Source: Bacillota bacterium (GTDB lineage: Bacteria > Bacillota > Clostridia > Tissierellales > Tissierellaceae). From it: DNA of 47,434 nt. The position numbers were made by a program, and so were the translations under genes. Shown here piece after piece: positions 10,806 to 20,010 of this stretch. Numbering within the stretch: the first letter of the stretch is position 1; every line of letters begins with the position of its first letter. Below the pieces are notes generated by a model. The model saw only the letters and a program-made list of their open reading frames with translations. It ran no database searches and was not told the origin of the DNA. Where the stretch lies: the NCBI GenBank assembly GCA_030602225.1, contig JAUWAD010000005.1:1-47434 (forward strand), in the 5' to 3' direction.

Positions 10806-11030
10806 ATGGAGAAAGAGAGCCAGGTAGAAAAATTAAAGACTAAAGAACAACTACAGCAGGAATTAAAAGAGTATACGGCAAAACAAGTAAATTTATGTCA
10901 GCAAGAAGTTGTTGCAGCTATCAATCCTATCCTGGATAAGTACCAATGCCAGATTGATGTATCAGTTACCCTAAGAAGTGGACAAGTTATTCCCTCTTGG
11001 AATATAGTCCCAAGAAATGTAGGAGGCTAA
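10806..11030 (+). CDS. Hypothetical protein, 74 aa
   Basis: ORF with RBS aaaggagg. Confidence 0.6.
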   Translation: MEKESQVEKLKTKEQLQQELKEYTAKQVNLCQQEVVAAINPILDKYQCQIDVSVTLRSGQVIPSWNIVPRNVGG

Positions 11031-11032
11031 GC

Positions 11033-11827
11033 ATGTCAGCATCGACACTTTTAGAAGTGGGAGATACAGTTCCTGTTATTCTACAAATTGCTGATGGAAA
11101 TGCTGGCTTATACCCTCAGGCAGAAATTAGAGATGATGCTGCTAATTTATTAGTAACTCTTGATCTATCTCATCAAGCAGAGGGTCTGTATGTTCCTGCC
11201 GCTCCTTATTCAATGCCTGATGAAATCTTTATCAAGATAACTTATATTGTGTATACTGACGCTGGACACACTACAGAGTCAGATGTTTATCTTAGAGATA
11301 TTGATGTTTTTTGTAGTATTAACCCTGTTGATTATAAAGCCACGGGGTTTGCCGTTCCTAATGAATATGATGCAGTGTTAGGAACTCTTTCTACTGAAGC
11401 AAATGCAACATCAAATAAGAATGAAGTAACTGCAGAAGTGAATGCTAATGAGACTAAGATAGATACAATTATAGGAGCTATTACCTTGCTTAATAATCTG
11501 TCGATAGCTGACGTTCAAGCTGCATTGACTGCTCAGGGATATACTTCTGGAAGGGCGACACTTCTTGATTATCTTGATGCTACTATATCATCCAGATCAA
11601 GCCATTCTGCAGCTGATATATGGGCACATGCTTCAGCTATGTTTTTACTAAAGATAATTAAGAACAAAAAAGTATTGGCTAAAAATGTAACTGTGTGGGA
11701 GCTAATAATCTACGATGATGATAATACAACTCCAATCTTGAATAAGGCAATAAAAGATAAAGACGGAGGTGATATAACTGATTTAGAAGCTGGAGTATTA
11801 GCTCAGGAGATAGCAACAAGTGTTTAA
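11033..11827 (+). CDS. Putative tail-fibre-associated protein
   Basis: ORF; ATG at 11033 preferred over the track start at 10997; adjacent to the fibre gene. Confidence 0.6.
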   Translation: MSASTLLEVGDTVPVILQIADGNAGLYPQAEIRDDAANLLVTLDLSHQAEGLYVPAAPYSMPDEIFIKITYIVYTDAGHTTESDVYLRDIDVFCSINPVDYKATGFAVPNEYDAVLGTLSTEANATSNKNEVTAEVNANETKIDTIIGAITLLNNLSIADVQAALTAQGYTSGRATLLDYLDATISSRSSHSAADIWAHASAMFLLKIIKNKKVLAKNVTVWELIIYDDDNTTPILNKAIKDKDGGDITDLEAGVLAQEIATSV

Positions 11828-12008
11828 TTTACAACCAGGATGTGGATTAGGATTTACTGCCAGTAAGCAAATAGCCTTTGGGTTAGGTTCTTCTTTTGTT
11901 CTTAGAGAAATAATACTTAAATCTATTATCTCTTTTACAAGAGAAATAATAACTCGAAGTTTTATTGTCACAAAGACTAAACAATCTTTTACTAGGAAAG
12001 CAGTATAA
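11820..12008 (+). CDS. Small protein with SFxREIIxRSF micro-repeats
   Basis: 62 aa ORF overlapping its neighbours; contains SFTREIITRSF. Confidence 0.5.
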   Translation: MFNLQPGCGLGFTASKQIAFGLGSSFVLREIILKSIISFTREIITRSFIVTKTKQSFTRKAV

Positions 12009-12148
12009 TGACTGGAAGACAAGCAACTTATAAACGTAAAGAGGTAAATAAATCTTTCAGTAGAGAATTTTCTCAAAGGTCATTTGTTAGAGAGATAATA
12101 AATAGAAGCTTCAAAAGGAAAAAAGAGGTGTCAAATGAAGGCAGGTAA
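12008..12148 (+). CDS. Small protein (46 aa) with the same SFxREIxxRSF micro-repeat (absent from the supplied track)
   Basis: ATG at 12008 gives MTGRQATYKRKEVNKSFSREFSQRSFVREIINRSFKRKKEVSNEGR*; overlaps the next gene. Confidence 0.5.
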   Translation: MTGRQATYKRKEVNKSFSREFSQRSFVREIINRSFKRKKEVSNEGR

Positions 12149-12467
12149 ATTTAAAAAGCAAGGAAGTGAGCACTATAATATTAATGCTGATTTTTCTTTA
12201 AATATGGATATTGCAGGTGGTGAAGATTTAGTCCTTGCTAATTGTACTGTTGTTGCTGAAGATAAAGATGAAGAAGATGCATCAGCTACAGTATTAAAAG
12301 ATGCTTCAATAGCAATAGGAACAGGCAGTAATAAAGGAAAACTTTATATCCATGTCCAGGCAGGAACTGTAGCATTAAGCCCTTATAAAATCACCTTCAA
12401 AACTGGCAATACAACAACAGGCGAAGGATGGGAGAAGGATGTTTTTATGACTATAAAGGAAATTTAA
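12135..12467 (+). CDS. Hypothetical protein, 110 aa
   Basis: ORF with RBS aaaagagg. Confidence 0.6.
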   Translation: MKAGKFKKQGSEHYNINADFSLNMDIAGGEDLVLANCTVVAEDKDEEDASATVLKDASIAIGTGSNKGKLYIHVQAGTVALSPYKITFKTGNTTTGEGWEKDVFMTIKEI

Positions 12468-12478
12468 TAGGAGGAATT

Positions 12479-12787
12479 ATGAAAGGCAAAAATGGAGTAG
12501 TTTTATTGGGTCTTAAACTTGAAATGAGAAAGGTTCTTATAGAAGCAGATAAAGTATGGAAAGCTCATGGACAGGAACTTACTATTACATCTGGATTAGA
12601 TGGCATTCATAGTCCTGGAAGTCTTCATCCATATGGTTATGCACTTGATCTGAGAACAAGATATTTTGATAAGGCTGAGTACACAACAATTGCAGCTGAG
12701 TTAAGGGCTGCACTTGGAGACAAGTATGATGTAATTGTTCACTATACTCATATCCATATTGAGTATGATGAAATATTAAGGAGGTAA
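12479..12787 (+). CDS. Peptidase M15-like (D,D-carboxypeptidase/VanY-type) endolysin
   Basis: Motifs 'SLHPYGYALDL' (SxHxxGxAxD-like) and 'HIHIEYD'; ATG at 12479 after ggagga; next to a holin. Confidence 0.7.
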   Translation: MKGKNGVVLLGLKLEMRKVLIEADKVWKAHGQELTITSGLDGIHSPGSLHPYGYALDLRTRYFDKAEYTTIAAELRAALGDKYDVIVHYTHIHIEYDEILRR

Positions 12788-12789
12788 TT

Positions 12790-13122
12790 ATGAGTTGGAT
12801 ATCAGCTATTCCTGTAGTAGGAGATTTAATTAAAGGAGCTTCTGACATTATTAAAGAAGTTGTAGTAGACAAGGACAAACAAAATGAGATTATAGGCAAC
12901 CTTAAGAAGATTGAACAAACAGTGTATATGAGTGAACTACAAACTAAAACTATTCCTTGGGTTGATGCTCTACATAAGATGGGGAGACAAATACTGAATT
13001 TTCTAAATATTATAGCAGTAGTTACTCTTATTGCATTAGATGTTACAATAGATCAGAATATAGCTCTCTTACTTGGTGGGCCTAACATTGCTTATCAATT
13101 AATCAAAGGAAAGAATAAATAA
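12790..13122 (+). CDS. Holin (3TM holin-like)
   Basis: MSWISAIPVVGDLIKGASDIIKEVVVDKDK... plus TM segment 'ILNFLNIIAVVTLIALDV'; directly after the M15 peptidase. Confidence 0.7.
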   Translation: MSWISAIPVVGDLIKGASDIIKEVVVDKDKQNEIIGNLKKIEQTVYMSELQTKTIPWVDALHKMGRQILNFLNIIAVVTLIALDVTIDQNIALLLGGPNIAYQLIKGKNK

Positions 13123-13127
13123 ACTGG

Positions 13128-13214
13128 CCTGTGAGACACCCAGAATTGGATTATTATTTTGTTCGGGTATTGGTATTCGGAAACATAGATCGTCCAATAC
13201 TGGGCATCTCACGG
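13128..13214. terminator. Large hairpin at the convergent junction of the two arms (possible bidirectional terminator or structured RNA)
   Basis: cctgtgagacacccagaattgga (13128-13150) is inverted as tccaatactgggcatctcacgg (13193-13214), with few mismatches. Confidence 0.45.
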
Positions 13215-13429
13215 CGTTCTATGACCATATATGAACCAATATATTGAATAAATACCGTACTATTAAAAGTCCTATTATCCAGTATATAATGTGTGTAAGA
13301 TTGCTTATTTCTTGCTTCATAATCTAAGTGGTGGTTGTTTTAAGTTATCTGTTATCATTAGGTCACCTATTTTGATTAGAATAACTTGTCTCCAGTTCCT
13401 TATCAACCGCATTTTCTAACTTGTTATTA

Positions 13430-13879
13430 TTATAAATGTCGTTTCCACTCATCATTATCTTCTCTACTACCACCGCAATCCATGCCATTATGCCTGGAAC
13501 CCAAAGAAGGTGTGGGAAATTCTCTTTTCTTTTCACATCGACCCTCACCGTCATTGCTAATCTTTTGTTTTCGGGTAAAGTAAATACAAGTTCCATGTTC
13601 ATCTAATTCAAGATACTCTGCCGTACAAGTTGCACGCCATTTATAATGCTTGCACAATGTTGCTTGACAAGTTACCTGTTTAAACTTATTTGGTATTACA
13701 CTATCATTAATTTGGTTTTGTTCAGATGCTGAGTTGAATGTTTGGGAGGCTACGAGTTCCGTATGTAGTTTGTTAATATTATCAGCATTTAATTGTGGTG
13801 TATAAATATAGTGATTTTCACAATAACCCTTGCGACCGTTCATTATTTGTTTAAGTAGTTGAATTAATTTTTCTTTCAT
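13430..13879 (-). CDS. Hypothetical Cys-containing protein, 149 aa
   Basis: ORF with RBS aaggag; 'CQATLCKHYKWRATCTAEYLELDEHGTC' Cys pattern. Confidence 0.5.
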   Translation of the reverse strand: MKEKLIQLLKQIMNGRKGYCENHYIYTPQLNADNINKLHTELVASQTFNSASEQNQINDSVIPNKFKQVTCQATLCKHYKWRATCTAEYLELDEHGTCIYFTRKQKISNDGEGRCEKKREFPTPSLGSRHNGMDCGGSREDNDEWKRHL

Positions 13880-13894
13880 ATTAAGTCTCCTTAT

Positions 13895-15109
13895 TTAATA
13901 TCCTTCTCTTTTTGTCGCATAATAGAATATCCCCTTTTCTCCTGCCGGCCCTTCATATCCTCTTCTTGCAAGGCCTCTTCTTATCACAGTATCAATTACA
14001 TTTTCAAACTTCTTAGCATCCACATCTCTCCAGATGCGTTGGAGTAAAGCAGGCTCGCTTATAATTCCTTCTGCCTCTATAATAGAAGCTACCATATTTA
14101 CTTCAGGTGAGATATCACTTCTCCCAACAGCAACGAAGGTTTTACTCATGGCCTTCTCTGCTATCTCTAACTCAATAATAGCCTGGTCAACATCATTCCA
14201 TTCTATTATAAGTTCACTGTGTTTAACAGCTGCATTTATTACAGCTAACTTAAGAACAAACATAGGCTTTCTTGAATACCAGCCATTAAATGCAGGGTCT
14301 TTACATACCCTTGCTGGACTTCTTTCTTCGAAGCGCATGTACCATCTTTCCCACTCTGTCTGGCATTCACTACTAAAATTATATCCTCCAGATATTCTAG
14401 ATATAACAGTTAAGTCATTAATGAGAGCTTCTCTTCTTTCATAGAGCTCGGGACTTAAATAAGGAATAGGAATTTTCTTGTTCTTCTCACTTCCCCAGAT
14501 AAATATGATTCTACTCGTAAGACCTCCACCAATAGCTGTTATTGGTAAACTAGAAGCAAGACTTTCTGGAGTAGTAGCACCGAGGATATTTAGATATACT
14601 GAAGGAATTATATTTGTTCCTGAATTTTTAGTCCTATATTTCCATGGAAGTTCTTGACAGTCGAAGAGATCTGTTAGAAGGACTAACATTTTTGTATTCT
14701 CTTGTTTCTGTCCAAGAAAAGATTCAAATTCTCGTGAGATTACTGAAAGAGAGCTATGTCTAAACATATCTCCATTTGGCATCTGTTCATCACTGGCACA
14801 GGCTTCAAGATCTTGTAACAAAGCTTCCTTTGTAATAGCGTCAGCAGAGAGTTCTATATTTGTTATCTCATTTAGAATGTCTACTCCGTAGGAAATACTT
14901 TGACTCTTTCTAACAATTCCTGGTTCTGCTACCAAGATAACATATAAATTTGGAAAGACCTTTATTCTCCCAAGGTGAAGCCAGACCTTCTTTCTTAAAG
15001 CAGCAGCTACCATTGAACGTCCTATCCAAGGATGAAATATTTTAGCACTTTCAGTATTCTCAGTGTATTCAACATAACTATCTAACCAGTTCTTCAGTTT
15101 TCGGCTCAT
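13895..15109 (-). CDS. DUF3987-like (primase/helicase-associated) protein
   Basis: 'FHPWIGRSMVAAALRKKVWLHLGRIKVFPNLYVILVAEPGIVRKSQSI', typical DUF3987 start with a degenerate P-loop. Confidence 0.6.
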   Translation of the reverse strand: MSRKLKNWLDSYVEYTENTESAKIFHPWIGRSMVAAALRKKVWLHLGRIKVFPNLYVILVAEPGIVRKSQSISYGVDILNEITNIELSADAITKEALLQDLEACASDEQMPNGDMFRHSSLSVISREFESFLGQKQENTKMLVLLTDLFDCQELPWKYRTKNSGTNIIPSVYLNILGATTPESLASSLPITAIGGGLTSRIIFIWGSEKNKKIPIPYLSPELYERREALINDLTVISRISGGYNFSSECQTEWERWYMRFEERSPARVCKDPAFNGWYSRKPMFVLKLAVINAAVKHSELIIEWNDVDQAIIELEIAEKAMSKTFVAVGRSDISPEVNMVASIIEAEGIISEPALLQRIWRDVDAKKFENVIDTVIRRGLARRGYEGPAGEKGIFYYATKREGY

Positions 15110-15126
15110 TTATTCTCCAGTAGGTT

Positions 15127-15149
15127 AGTCAATTATTGACTTTGCTTAG
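15127..15149 (-). repeat. Dyad element copy 3 (core 15128-15140)
   Basis: Minus strand CTAAGCAAAGTCAATAATTGACT. Confidence 0.9.
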
Positions 15150-15151
15150 AT

Positions 15152-15373
15152 TTACGTTAGACTTCCGCAACCTTTACAATGTGGACAGATATAATCTGAT
15201 GAAATAAGACGTTTGACTCCACCACCCAGATTAATAATTTTAAGAGGATGATTATTTATTGCTGCATAACTAATAATAACTTTTGCATTTATATTATATG
15301 AGCATACTCTATTAATATAGCCATTATCAATATCAGCTTTACAGTTACCTATAAAATTTATATCGAGTCTCAT
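15152..15373 (-). CDS. Small protein with C-terminal CPHCKGCG zinc motif
   Basis: ORF with RBS ggagg; C-terminal 'CPHCKGCGSLT'. Confidence 0.55.
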   Translation of the reverse strand: MRLDINFIGNCKADIDNGYINRVCSYNINAKVIISYAAINNHPLKIINLGGGVKRLISSDYICPHCKGCGSLT

Positions 15374-15395
15374 ATCTCCTCCATCTCTCCAATTA

Positions 15396-15596
15396 TTAAC
15401 TTTTTAAATTAAAGGTTAAACAATGAAATAAATTCTCTCGCATTTTAATGTCTGAGTTTGACTCTGACTGTGGTGTATAATCAGTTGGACATTCAATAAC
15501 CTTTTTGAGCCATATTACTTCATCATGTTCTAAAGTTAAAGTAAGAGTCACTCTCTTTTCTACCTTTGCTATCATATTTCCTCCATCTCCCCCCAA
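15396..15596 (-). CDS. Hypothetical small protein
   Basis: ORF; true start probably the internal MIAKVEKR after ggaggaaat. Confidence 0.5.
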   Translation of the reverse strand: MGGDGGNMIAKVEKRVTLTLTLEHDEVIWLKKVIECPTDYTPQSESNSDIKMRENLFHCLTFNLKS

Positions 15597-17968
15597 CTTG
15601 GGCCGAGTGAAAAGTCAACATCTATTGTGAACTCTCTATTATTTGATGTAAGAGGATATAGCATACATTCTCTTAGAGTAAGCATACCTTCTTCTATCTT
15701 CTGAGAGTTGTCTTCTGAAAGAACATAGATAGCATCATGGAGTTGTAGATATAAATTAAGATGCAACCCTTGATGCCCTTGTTCATGATAAACCTTTACA
15801 AGAGATTTATTAAGCAAGTCTCCAACAGTTGACTGTGGAATGTAAGAATAAGCACTTCTAAATAAACTTCCACTCTTTCCATCTTGTGGCCATCTGTCAA
15901 GAAACTTGTGCTTTCTTCCAAGAAGATTAACAAGGTATCTTGTATTCCTAAGTTCATCTTGGATTCTTTTATGCCAAAGTGTTAATTGTGGAGAAAGTGA
16001 GAAGTATGCAGTAAGTAACTTCTTAGCTTCTGCCATAGAGCAGTTGACCTTATGTGAAAGAACTCCTGGGCCAGCAGCATAATTAGTTGCATGTCTTATA
16101 GCTTTACCAATATTTCTTTGTTTATGTGTTACTTCTCCTGCTTGAACTCCAAACATCTGTGCCGCTGTTAATTTGTGCACATCAAGATTATTCTTCTCTC
16201 TGAATTCTCTTGACTGACCAAAAGAAGCTTCAAAGAGAGCAATTAATTTCTGGTCGTTTATAACATAGGCTACTACTACAGCTTCTGCTTGTATATGATC
16301 AGCTTGAAGAAGTACATATCCTTTAGGGACAGTATATATTTTTCTTGCAGGTTTTGGAATGTTCTGAAGATTTCCACTTCCATAAGGAAGAATAATTGAT
16401 TTAGAAGAACTCCATCTACCAAAGCTTTTATAAGAATCTTCATCATCAATTACTGTAGTCTTTGTCATTCTTGCCATTGTAGCGCCAGTTACATTATAAG
16501 AAGTATGAACTCTTGAGGCTGGCGATACAGTGATATCTATAAATGTTCCTCTGAGTTTTGATATTTTCTTCTTCTCTATTATTTTAAGAAGAACAGGATT
16601 ATCAGTTATTCTTGCTAACTTTGTTAATGCTTCAATATCACTTGTTTTTTTCCTTGCTTCTGATACAGACTTTCTTCTTTTATACTGGGTAGGAAGACCT
16701 AAGTCTATATAGAGTAAGTCTTTAACTTGTTGATGAGAGTTGAAGTTTATTTTCTTGCCAATTTCTTGCTCAAGATAAGCATCAAGTTCTGCTTCTCTTT
16801 CAGTAAGATCTTCTAACATTTGCTGTCTTTTTTCCTGGTTAACATGAAGTCCCTGGAGTTGAAGAAATATAGCAGGTTCTACTTGAGACATTTCAAACTT
16901 ATAGATATCCCAAGCATCTAACTTAGTCAACTCTTTTTCCATGACTTCCCAGTCACCATATGTATTAACTACATCAAGACAGTTATAGTATGTTGGCATT
17001 TCACTTGATAGGTGTTTCCAGGCAGGTACATTTAGACAAATACTGGTAAGATAACCAAGACTTCTTTGTGTTTCAGGCCAACAAATATGTGTAGCTATCA
17101 TTGTATCAGCATTATAATTAGGGCAAGCTATTCCATTTTGATACCAAAGGACAGCTGCATCATAGCTGCCATTATGCATTATTATAGGTTTATGAGAGAA
17201 AACTCTTGATATTCCTTGCCAGAATTTTAATTCATTATCTCTGGAGAAGACAGGTTTATCTCCTGATAAGATTCTCAAAGCCATAGCATGTTCTGGACTA
17301 TCAGCAATTCCCATTATATCTATATGTGCACCAGGCGTTGATTCAATATCAACAGCAATATAGCCTTCATGATCTCTGTCAAGATATTCAAGGTACTGTA
17401 AGAATTCTTGTAGTGAAGGAGAGGATTGGAGTCTTCTATTATCAACCAATAAGCCTGGAGTGTCACAATTTTGAGCTGCTTTTCTTAAGTCCATTACAAC
17501 ATCGAAATGAAGTTTCCACTCATAGTTAATCTTCTGAGGATGCCATGTAGGAAGGACTTTAAATCCTGGAGCAAGAGTTGATTCAGTTATATAACCTCTA
17601 TAGTCTCGTATTCCTTTAAGTCTACAGACCTCCCAAAGAGCAGTAGCTCCTAAAGTAACTATAAGATTAGGCTTATACATTTCTATTTCACTCTTTAAAA
17701 CTCCAAGCCAATGTTGTAAAATAGGTTTTGGTCTGGTTTTCTTACTATCCTCATAAAAGAAACCTATCTTATTCCCTGGAGGCTTCTCTCTTGCTATGTT
17801 AGTTACAAGACATTCACGTCTGTTGATACCAGCTTGATATAATAGTTTGTCTAATGTCCTTCCAGCATAACCAACAAAAGGTTTACCTTCTCTGTCTTCA
17901 TCAACTCCAGGAGCCTCTCCTATCAGCATTATTTTTGCGTCTGGCGGGCCAGTAGTTTTACAAAACAC
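15572..17968 (-). CDS. UDG-fold domain fused to family A DNA polymerase (with 3'-5' exonuclease-like domain)
   Basis: N-terminus GEAPGVDEDREGKPFVGYAGRTLDKLL (family 4 UDG signature), then IAVDIEST (exo), motif A LLQADHIQAEA, motif B RNIGKAIRHATNYAAGPG, motif C LQLHDAIYV. GTG start. Confidence 0.85.
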   Translation of the reverse strand: MFCKTTGPPDAKIMLIGEAPGVDEDREGKPFVGYAGRTLDKLLYQAGINRRECLVTNIAREKPPGNKIGFFYEDSKKTRPKPILQHWLGVLKSEIEMYKPNLIVTLGATALWEVCRLKGIRDYRGYITESTLAPGFKVLPTWHPQKINYEWKLHFDVVMDLRKAAQNCDTPGLLVDNRRLQSSPSLQEFLQYLEYLDRDHEGYIAVDIESTPGAHIDIMGIADSPEHAMALRILSGDKPVFSRDNELKFWQGISRVFSHKPIIMHNGSYDAAVLWYQNGIACPNYNADTMIATHICWPETQRSLGYLTSICLNVPAWKHLSSEMPTYYNCLDVVNTYGDWEVMEKELTKLDAWDIYKFEMSQVEPAIFLQLQGLHVNQEKRQQMLEDLTEREAELDAYLEQEIGKKINFNSHQQVKDLLYIDLGLPTQYKRRKSVSEARKKTSDIEALTKLARITDNPVLLKIIEKKKISKLRGTFIDITVSPASRVHTSYNVTGATMARMTKTTVIDDEDSYKSFGRWSSSKSIILPYGSGNLQNIPKPARKIYTVPKGYVLLQADHIQAEAVVVAYVINDQKLIALFEASFGQSREFREKNNLDVHKLTAAQMFGVQAGEVTHKQRNIGKAIRHATNYAAGPGVLSHKVNCSMAEAKKLLTAYFSLSPQLTLWHKRIQDELRNTRYLVNLLGRKHKFLDRWPQDGKSGSLFRSAYSYIPQSTVGDLLNKSLVKVYHEQGHQGLHLNLYLQLHDAIYVLSEDNSQKIEEGMLTLRECMLYPLTSNNREFTIDVDFSLGPSWGEMEEI

Positions 17969-17970
17969 TT

Positions 17971-18114
17971 TTATTCCTCCTTTATATCTATCCTTATAAT
18001 TGTACCAGCTTTATAAGCTTTAACAGTTGTACCTTCATCATTCTGAAGATCGATACGTTTCATGCCGTCAGCAACTTTTGTATACGCTTCAATAATTAAT
18101 TCTACTGTGTCCAT
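17971..18114 (-). CDS. Small hypothetical, 47 aa (not in track)
   Basis: MDTVELIIEAYTKVADGMKRIDLQNDEGTTVKAYKAGTIIRIDIKEE*; upstream ggagg. Confidence 0.5.
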   Translation of the reverse strand: MDTVELIIEAYTKVADGMKRIDLQNDEGTTVKAYKAGTIIRIDIKEE

Positions 18115-18115
18115 T

Positions 18116-18286
18116 TTATTCCTCCCAATGTTCATTCATTTTCTCTCTCCACTGCCACTCTTCATCAGCAGCAACAGCAAGAAATTCTCCTACATTTTCA
18201 GCTAACCATTTAAGATAGCTGGATGGAATCTCGTGTATTTCCTTTCCTTTGAATGCTCCATAAGGCATTCTTATTTTAGCTTCCAT
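18116..18286 (-). CDS. DUF3820-like small protein, 56 aa (not in track)
   Basis: MEAKIRMPYGAFKGKEIHEIPSSYLKWLAENVGEFL... resembles the 'MPFGKYKGxxLxxIPxxYLxWL' pattern. Confidence 0.6.
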   Translation of the reverse strand: MEAKIRMPYGAFKGKEIHEIPSSYLKWLAENVGEFLAVAADEEWQWREKMNEHWEE

Positions 18287-18482
18287 CTTTCTTTTCCTTA
18301 TTATTCAAATAATATTGATCTAAGCATTCTTTCTTTGCTTTCCCATTTATACACTTTCTTTCATACAAACCACTTATACATTTGGTTGTAGGACAATCCG
18401 AATCCTGTTTAAAATATTTACACTCTTTTTGAATATAAGAATCACATTCAAAGCGGGCTACAATTTTACAACTGTTAGTCAT
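18276..18482 (-). CDS. Cys-rich small protein
   Basis: 68 aa with 8 Cys; overlaps its neighbours. Confidence 0.5.
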   Translation of the reverse strand: MTNSCKIVARFECDSYIQKECKYFKQDSDCPTTKCISGLYERKCINGKAKKECLDQYYLNNKEKKDGS

Positions 18483-19761
18483 TTAATTTACTCATCCTTT
18501 CAAGAGCAACTGCATAAGCTTCTATTGAATTATCAACTCCAGTACAAAATAGTTTCTGTTTGACACCAGCTTCAATACTTGAACCACTGCCCATAAATGG
18601 GTCATAAAGCATCTGTCCTGGGAGTGCTACTCTTTCAAGTAAGTTCTCCAGCAGCAGAACTGGTTTTTCATACTTATGAATTTTTTCAGTGGGATTAACA
18701 GGAGGACACTCAATCCAATTAGGCATGCCTTGTTTTATAATCCTTGAAGCATCTTTCCTTATATACATTATCTGTTCGTAACAGTCAGATGGCCAAGAGG
18801 TAGGTACATTACATCCTCCTGTTTCACGCTTAATCCAGATAAAAGGTTTAATATAGACTCTCCAGCCACACTCTATAAAGATATCTCTGAGATAGTTAAA
18901 GTGCTCCATTGCATGAAAAATATAGCCGTGTGCATCATACTTGGTGAAACGAAAGCTCTCTTTTGCAAGGAAATAATAACTTGCTAAAGCTTTATATTTA
19001 TCATCTCTAAAGTCTATTCCAGTAGCAGACTTCCCTCCTGTTCTTCCACCAACAGAGATACCAATTTTATCATGCTCAATTCCATAGAGTGGATCAGTTA
19101 AAAGGATATCAACTGAATTGTCAGGCACTTCAGACATATGATCAATAGCATCTGTGTAATGAAGAGTAAAAAGGTCTTTTTTGTCTTTGACCTTTTGCTC
19201 AAACTCCTTAATGCCTTCAATTGCAGCAGCTACTTTTTCAAGCCCTTTATAAGCTTTCTTAATTTCACTTGCTTTTTTGGCCTCTTTTAATTGAGGAAAT
19301 GCTTTTATCATCTCTGCCATTTGAAGCTGGTTAATTATACTTCCCTTAGTCTTTCCAATTAGCTTTGCAGTATCCTCTAAAGTATGACCTCCACTTGTTC
19401 CAGGTGTTGTAGCACCATGCTGTTCTACTTTAAAGTTATGAAGTTCTTCAACTGCTAAAGCATACTCTGCAGGAGTGTAGTCTTTTCTGTGAAGATTAGC
19501 TTCAAGTTCCAATTCTCTCATTTCCTTTGGGTCAGCTACATCTTCAAAAACTGCTTTTACTTGTACGCCTGCAAGGATACATGCAGCAAGTCTTCTGCCT
19601 CCATCTATAAGTTCAAACTTTCTGTTGATTACTATTGGAAGAATTTGCCTTGTCCTTTTAATAGACTTAGAAAGTTCTTCAATATCTCCCAGATCTTGTC
19701 GAAATCTGTTGTGCCCATCAGCCACTTTAATATTAGTTGGATCTGTTTGAATTATGTCCAT
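18475..19761 (-). CDS. ParB N-terminal nuclease-like domain + HTH fused to DNA methyltransferase
   Basis: 'INRKFELIDGGRRLAACILAG' (ParB-like), 'TLEDTAKLIGKTKGSIINQLQMAEMI' (KorB/ParB-like HTH), 'DILLTDPLYGIE' (motif IV variant), 'DPFMGSGSSIEAG' (SAM motif). Confidence 0.85.
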   Translation of the reverse strand: MDIIQTDPTNIKVADGHNRFRQDLGDIEELSKSIKRTRQILPIVINRKFELIDGGRRLAACILAGVQVKAVFEDVADPKEMRELELEANLHRKDYTPAEYALAVEELHNFKVEQHGATTPGTSGGHTLEDTAKLIGKTKGSIINQLQMAEMIKAFPQLKEAKKASEIKKAYKGLEKVAAAIEGIKEFEQKVKDKKDLFTLHYTDAIDHMSEVPDNSVDILLTDPLYGIEHDKIGISVGGRTGGKSATGIDFRDDKYKALASYYFLAKESFRFTKYDAHGYIFHAMEHFNYLRDIFIECGWRVYIKPFIWIKRETGGCNVPTSWPSDCYEQIMYIRKDASRIIKQGMPNWIECPPVNPTEKIHKYEKPVLLLENLLERVALPGQMLYDPFMGSGSSIEAGVKQKLFCTGVDNSIEAYAVALERMSKLND

Positions 19762-19773
19762 CTGCTTCCTTTC

Positions 19774-20001
19774 TTAAATTGCTATATAGATTTCATCTCC
19801 TTCAGAAACTGGAGCTCCTACTTTTAGAAGTAGTCTCAGAGTTACACCTTCTTTATGAGGAAGAAACTGTAATATAGGATTGTGAACTAAGTCAATATTA
19901 TGCTGATCTACAAGCTTAATAAGTACATGATTACCATTTTGTTCGAGAGAAATATAACATTCCTTATCATACGGTAATTCTGTAAAGATCTTTGGTTTCA
20001 T
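19774..20001 (-). CDS. Hypothetical small protein
   Basis: ORF with RBS aaggagg. Confidence 0.5.
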   Translation of the reverse strand: MKPKIFTELPYDKECYISLEQNGNHVLIKLVDQHNIDLVHNPILQFLPHKEGVTLRLLLKVGAPVSEGDEIYIAI

Positions 20002-20010
20002 ATTTCCTCC

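Noticed and set aside
13363-13602. ORF 13363-13602 (minus) overlapping the C-terminus of 13430-13879
   Set aside because: Overlaps the better-placed 13430-13879 ORF; no separate RBS seen.
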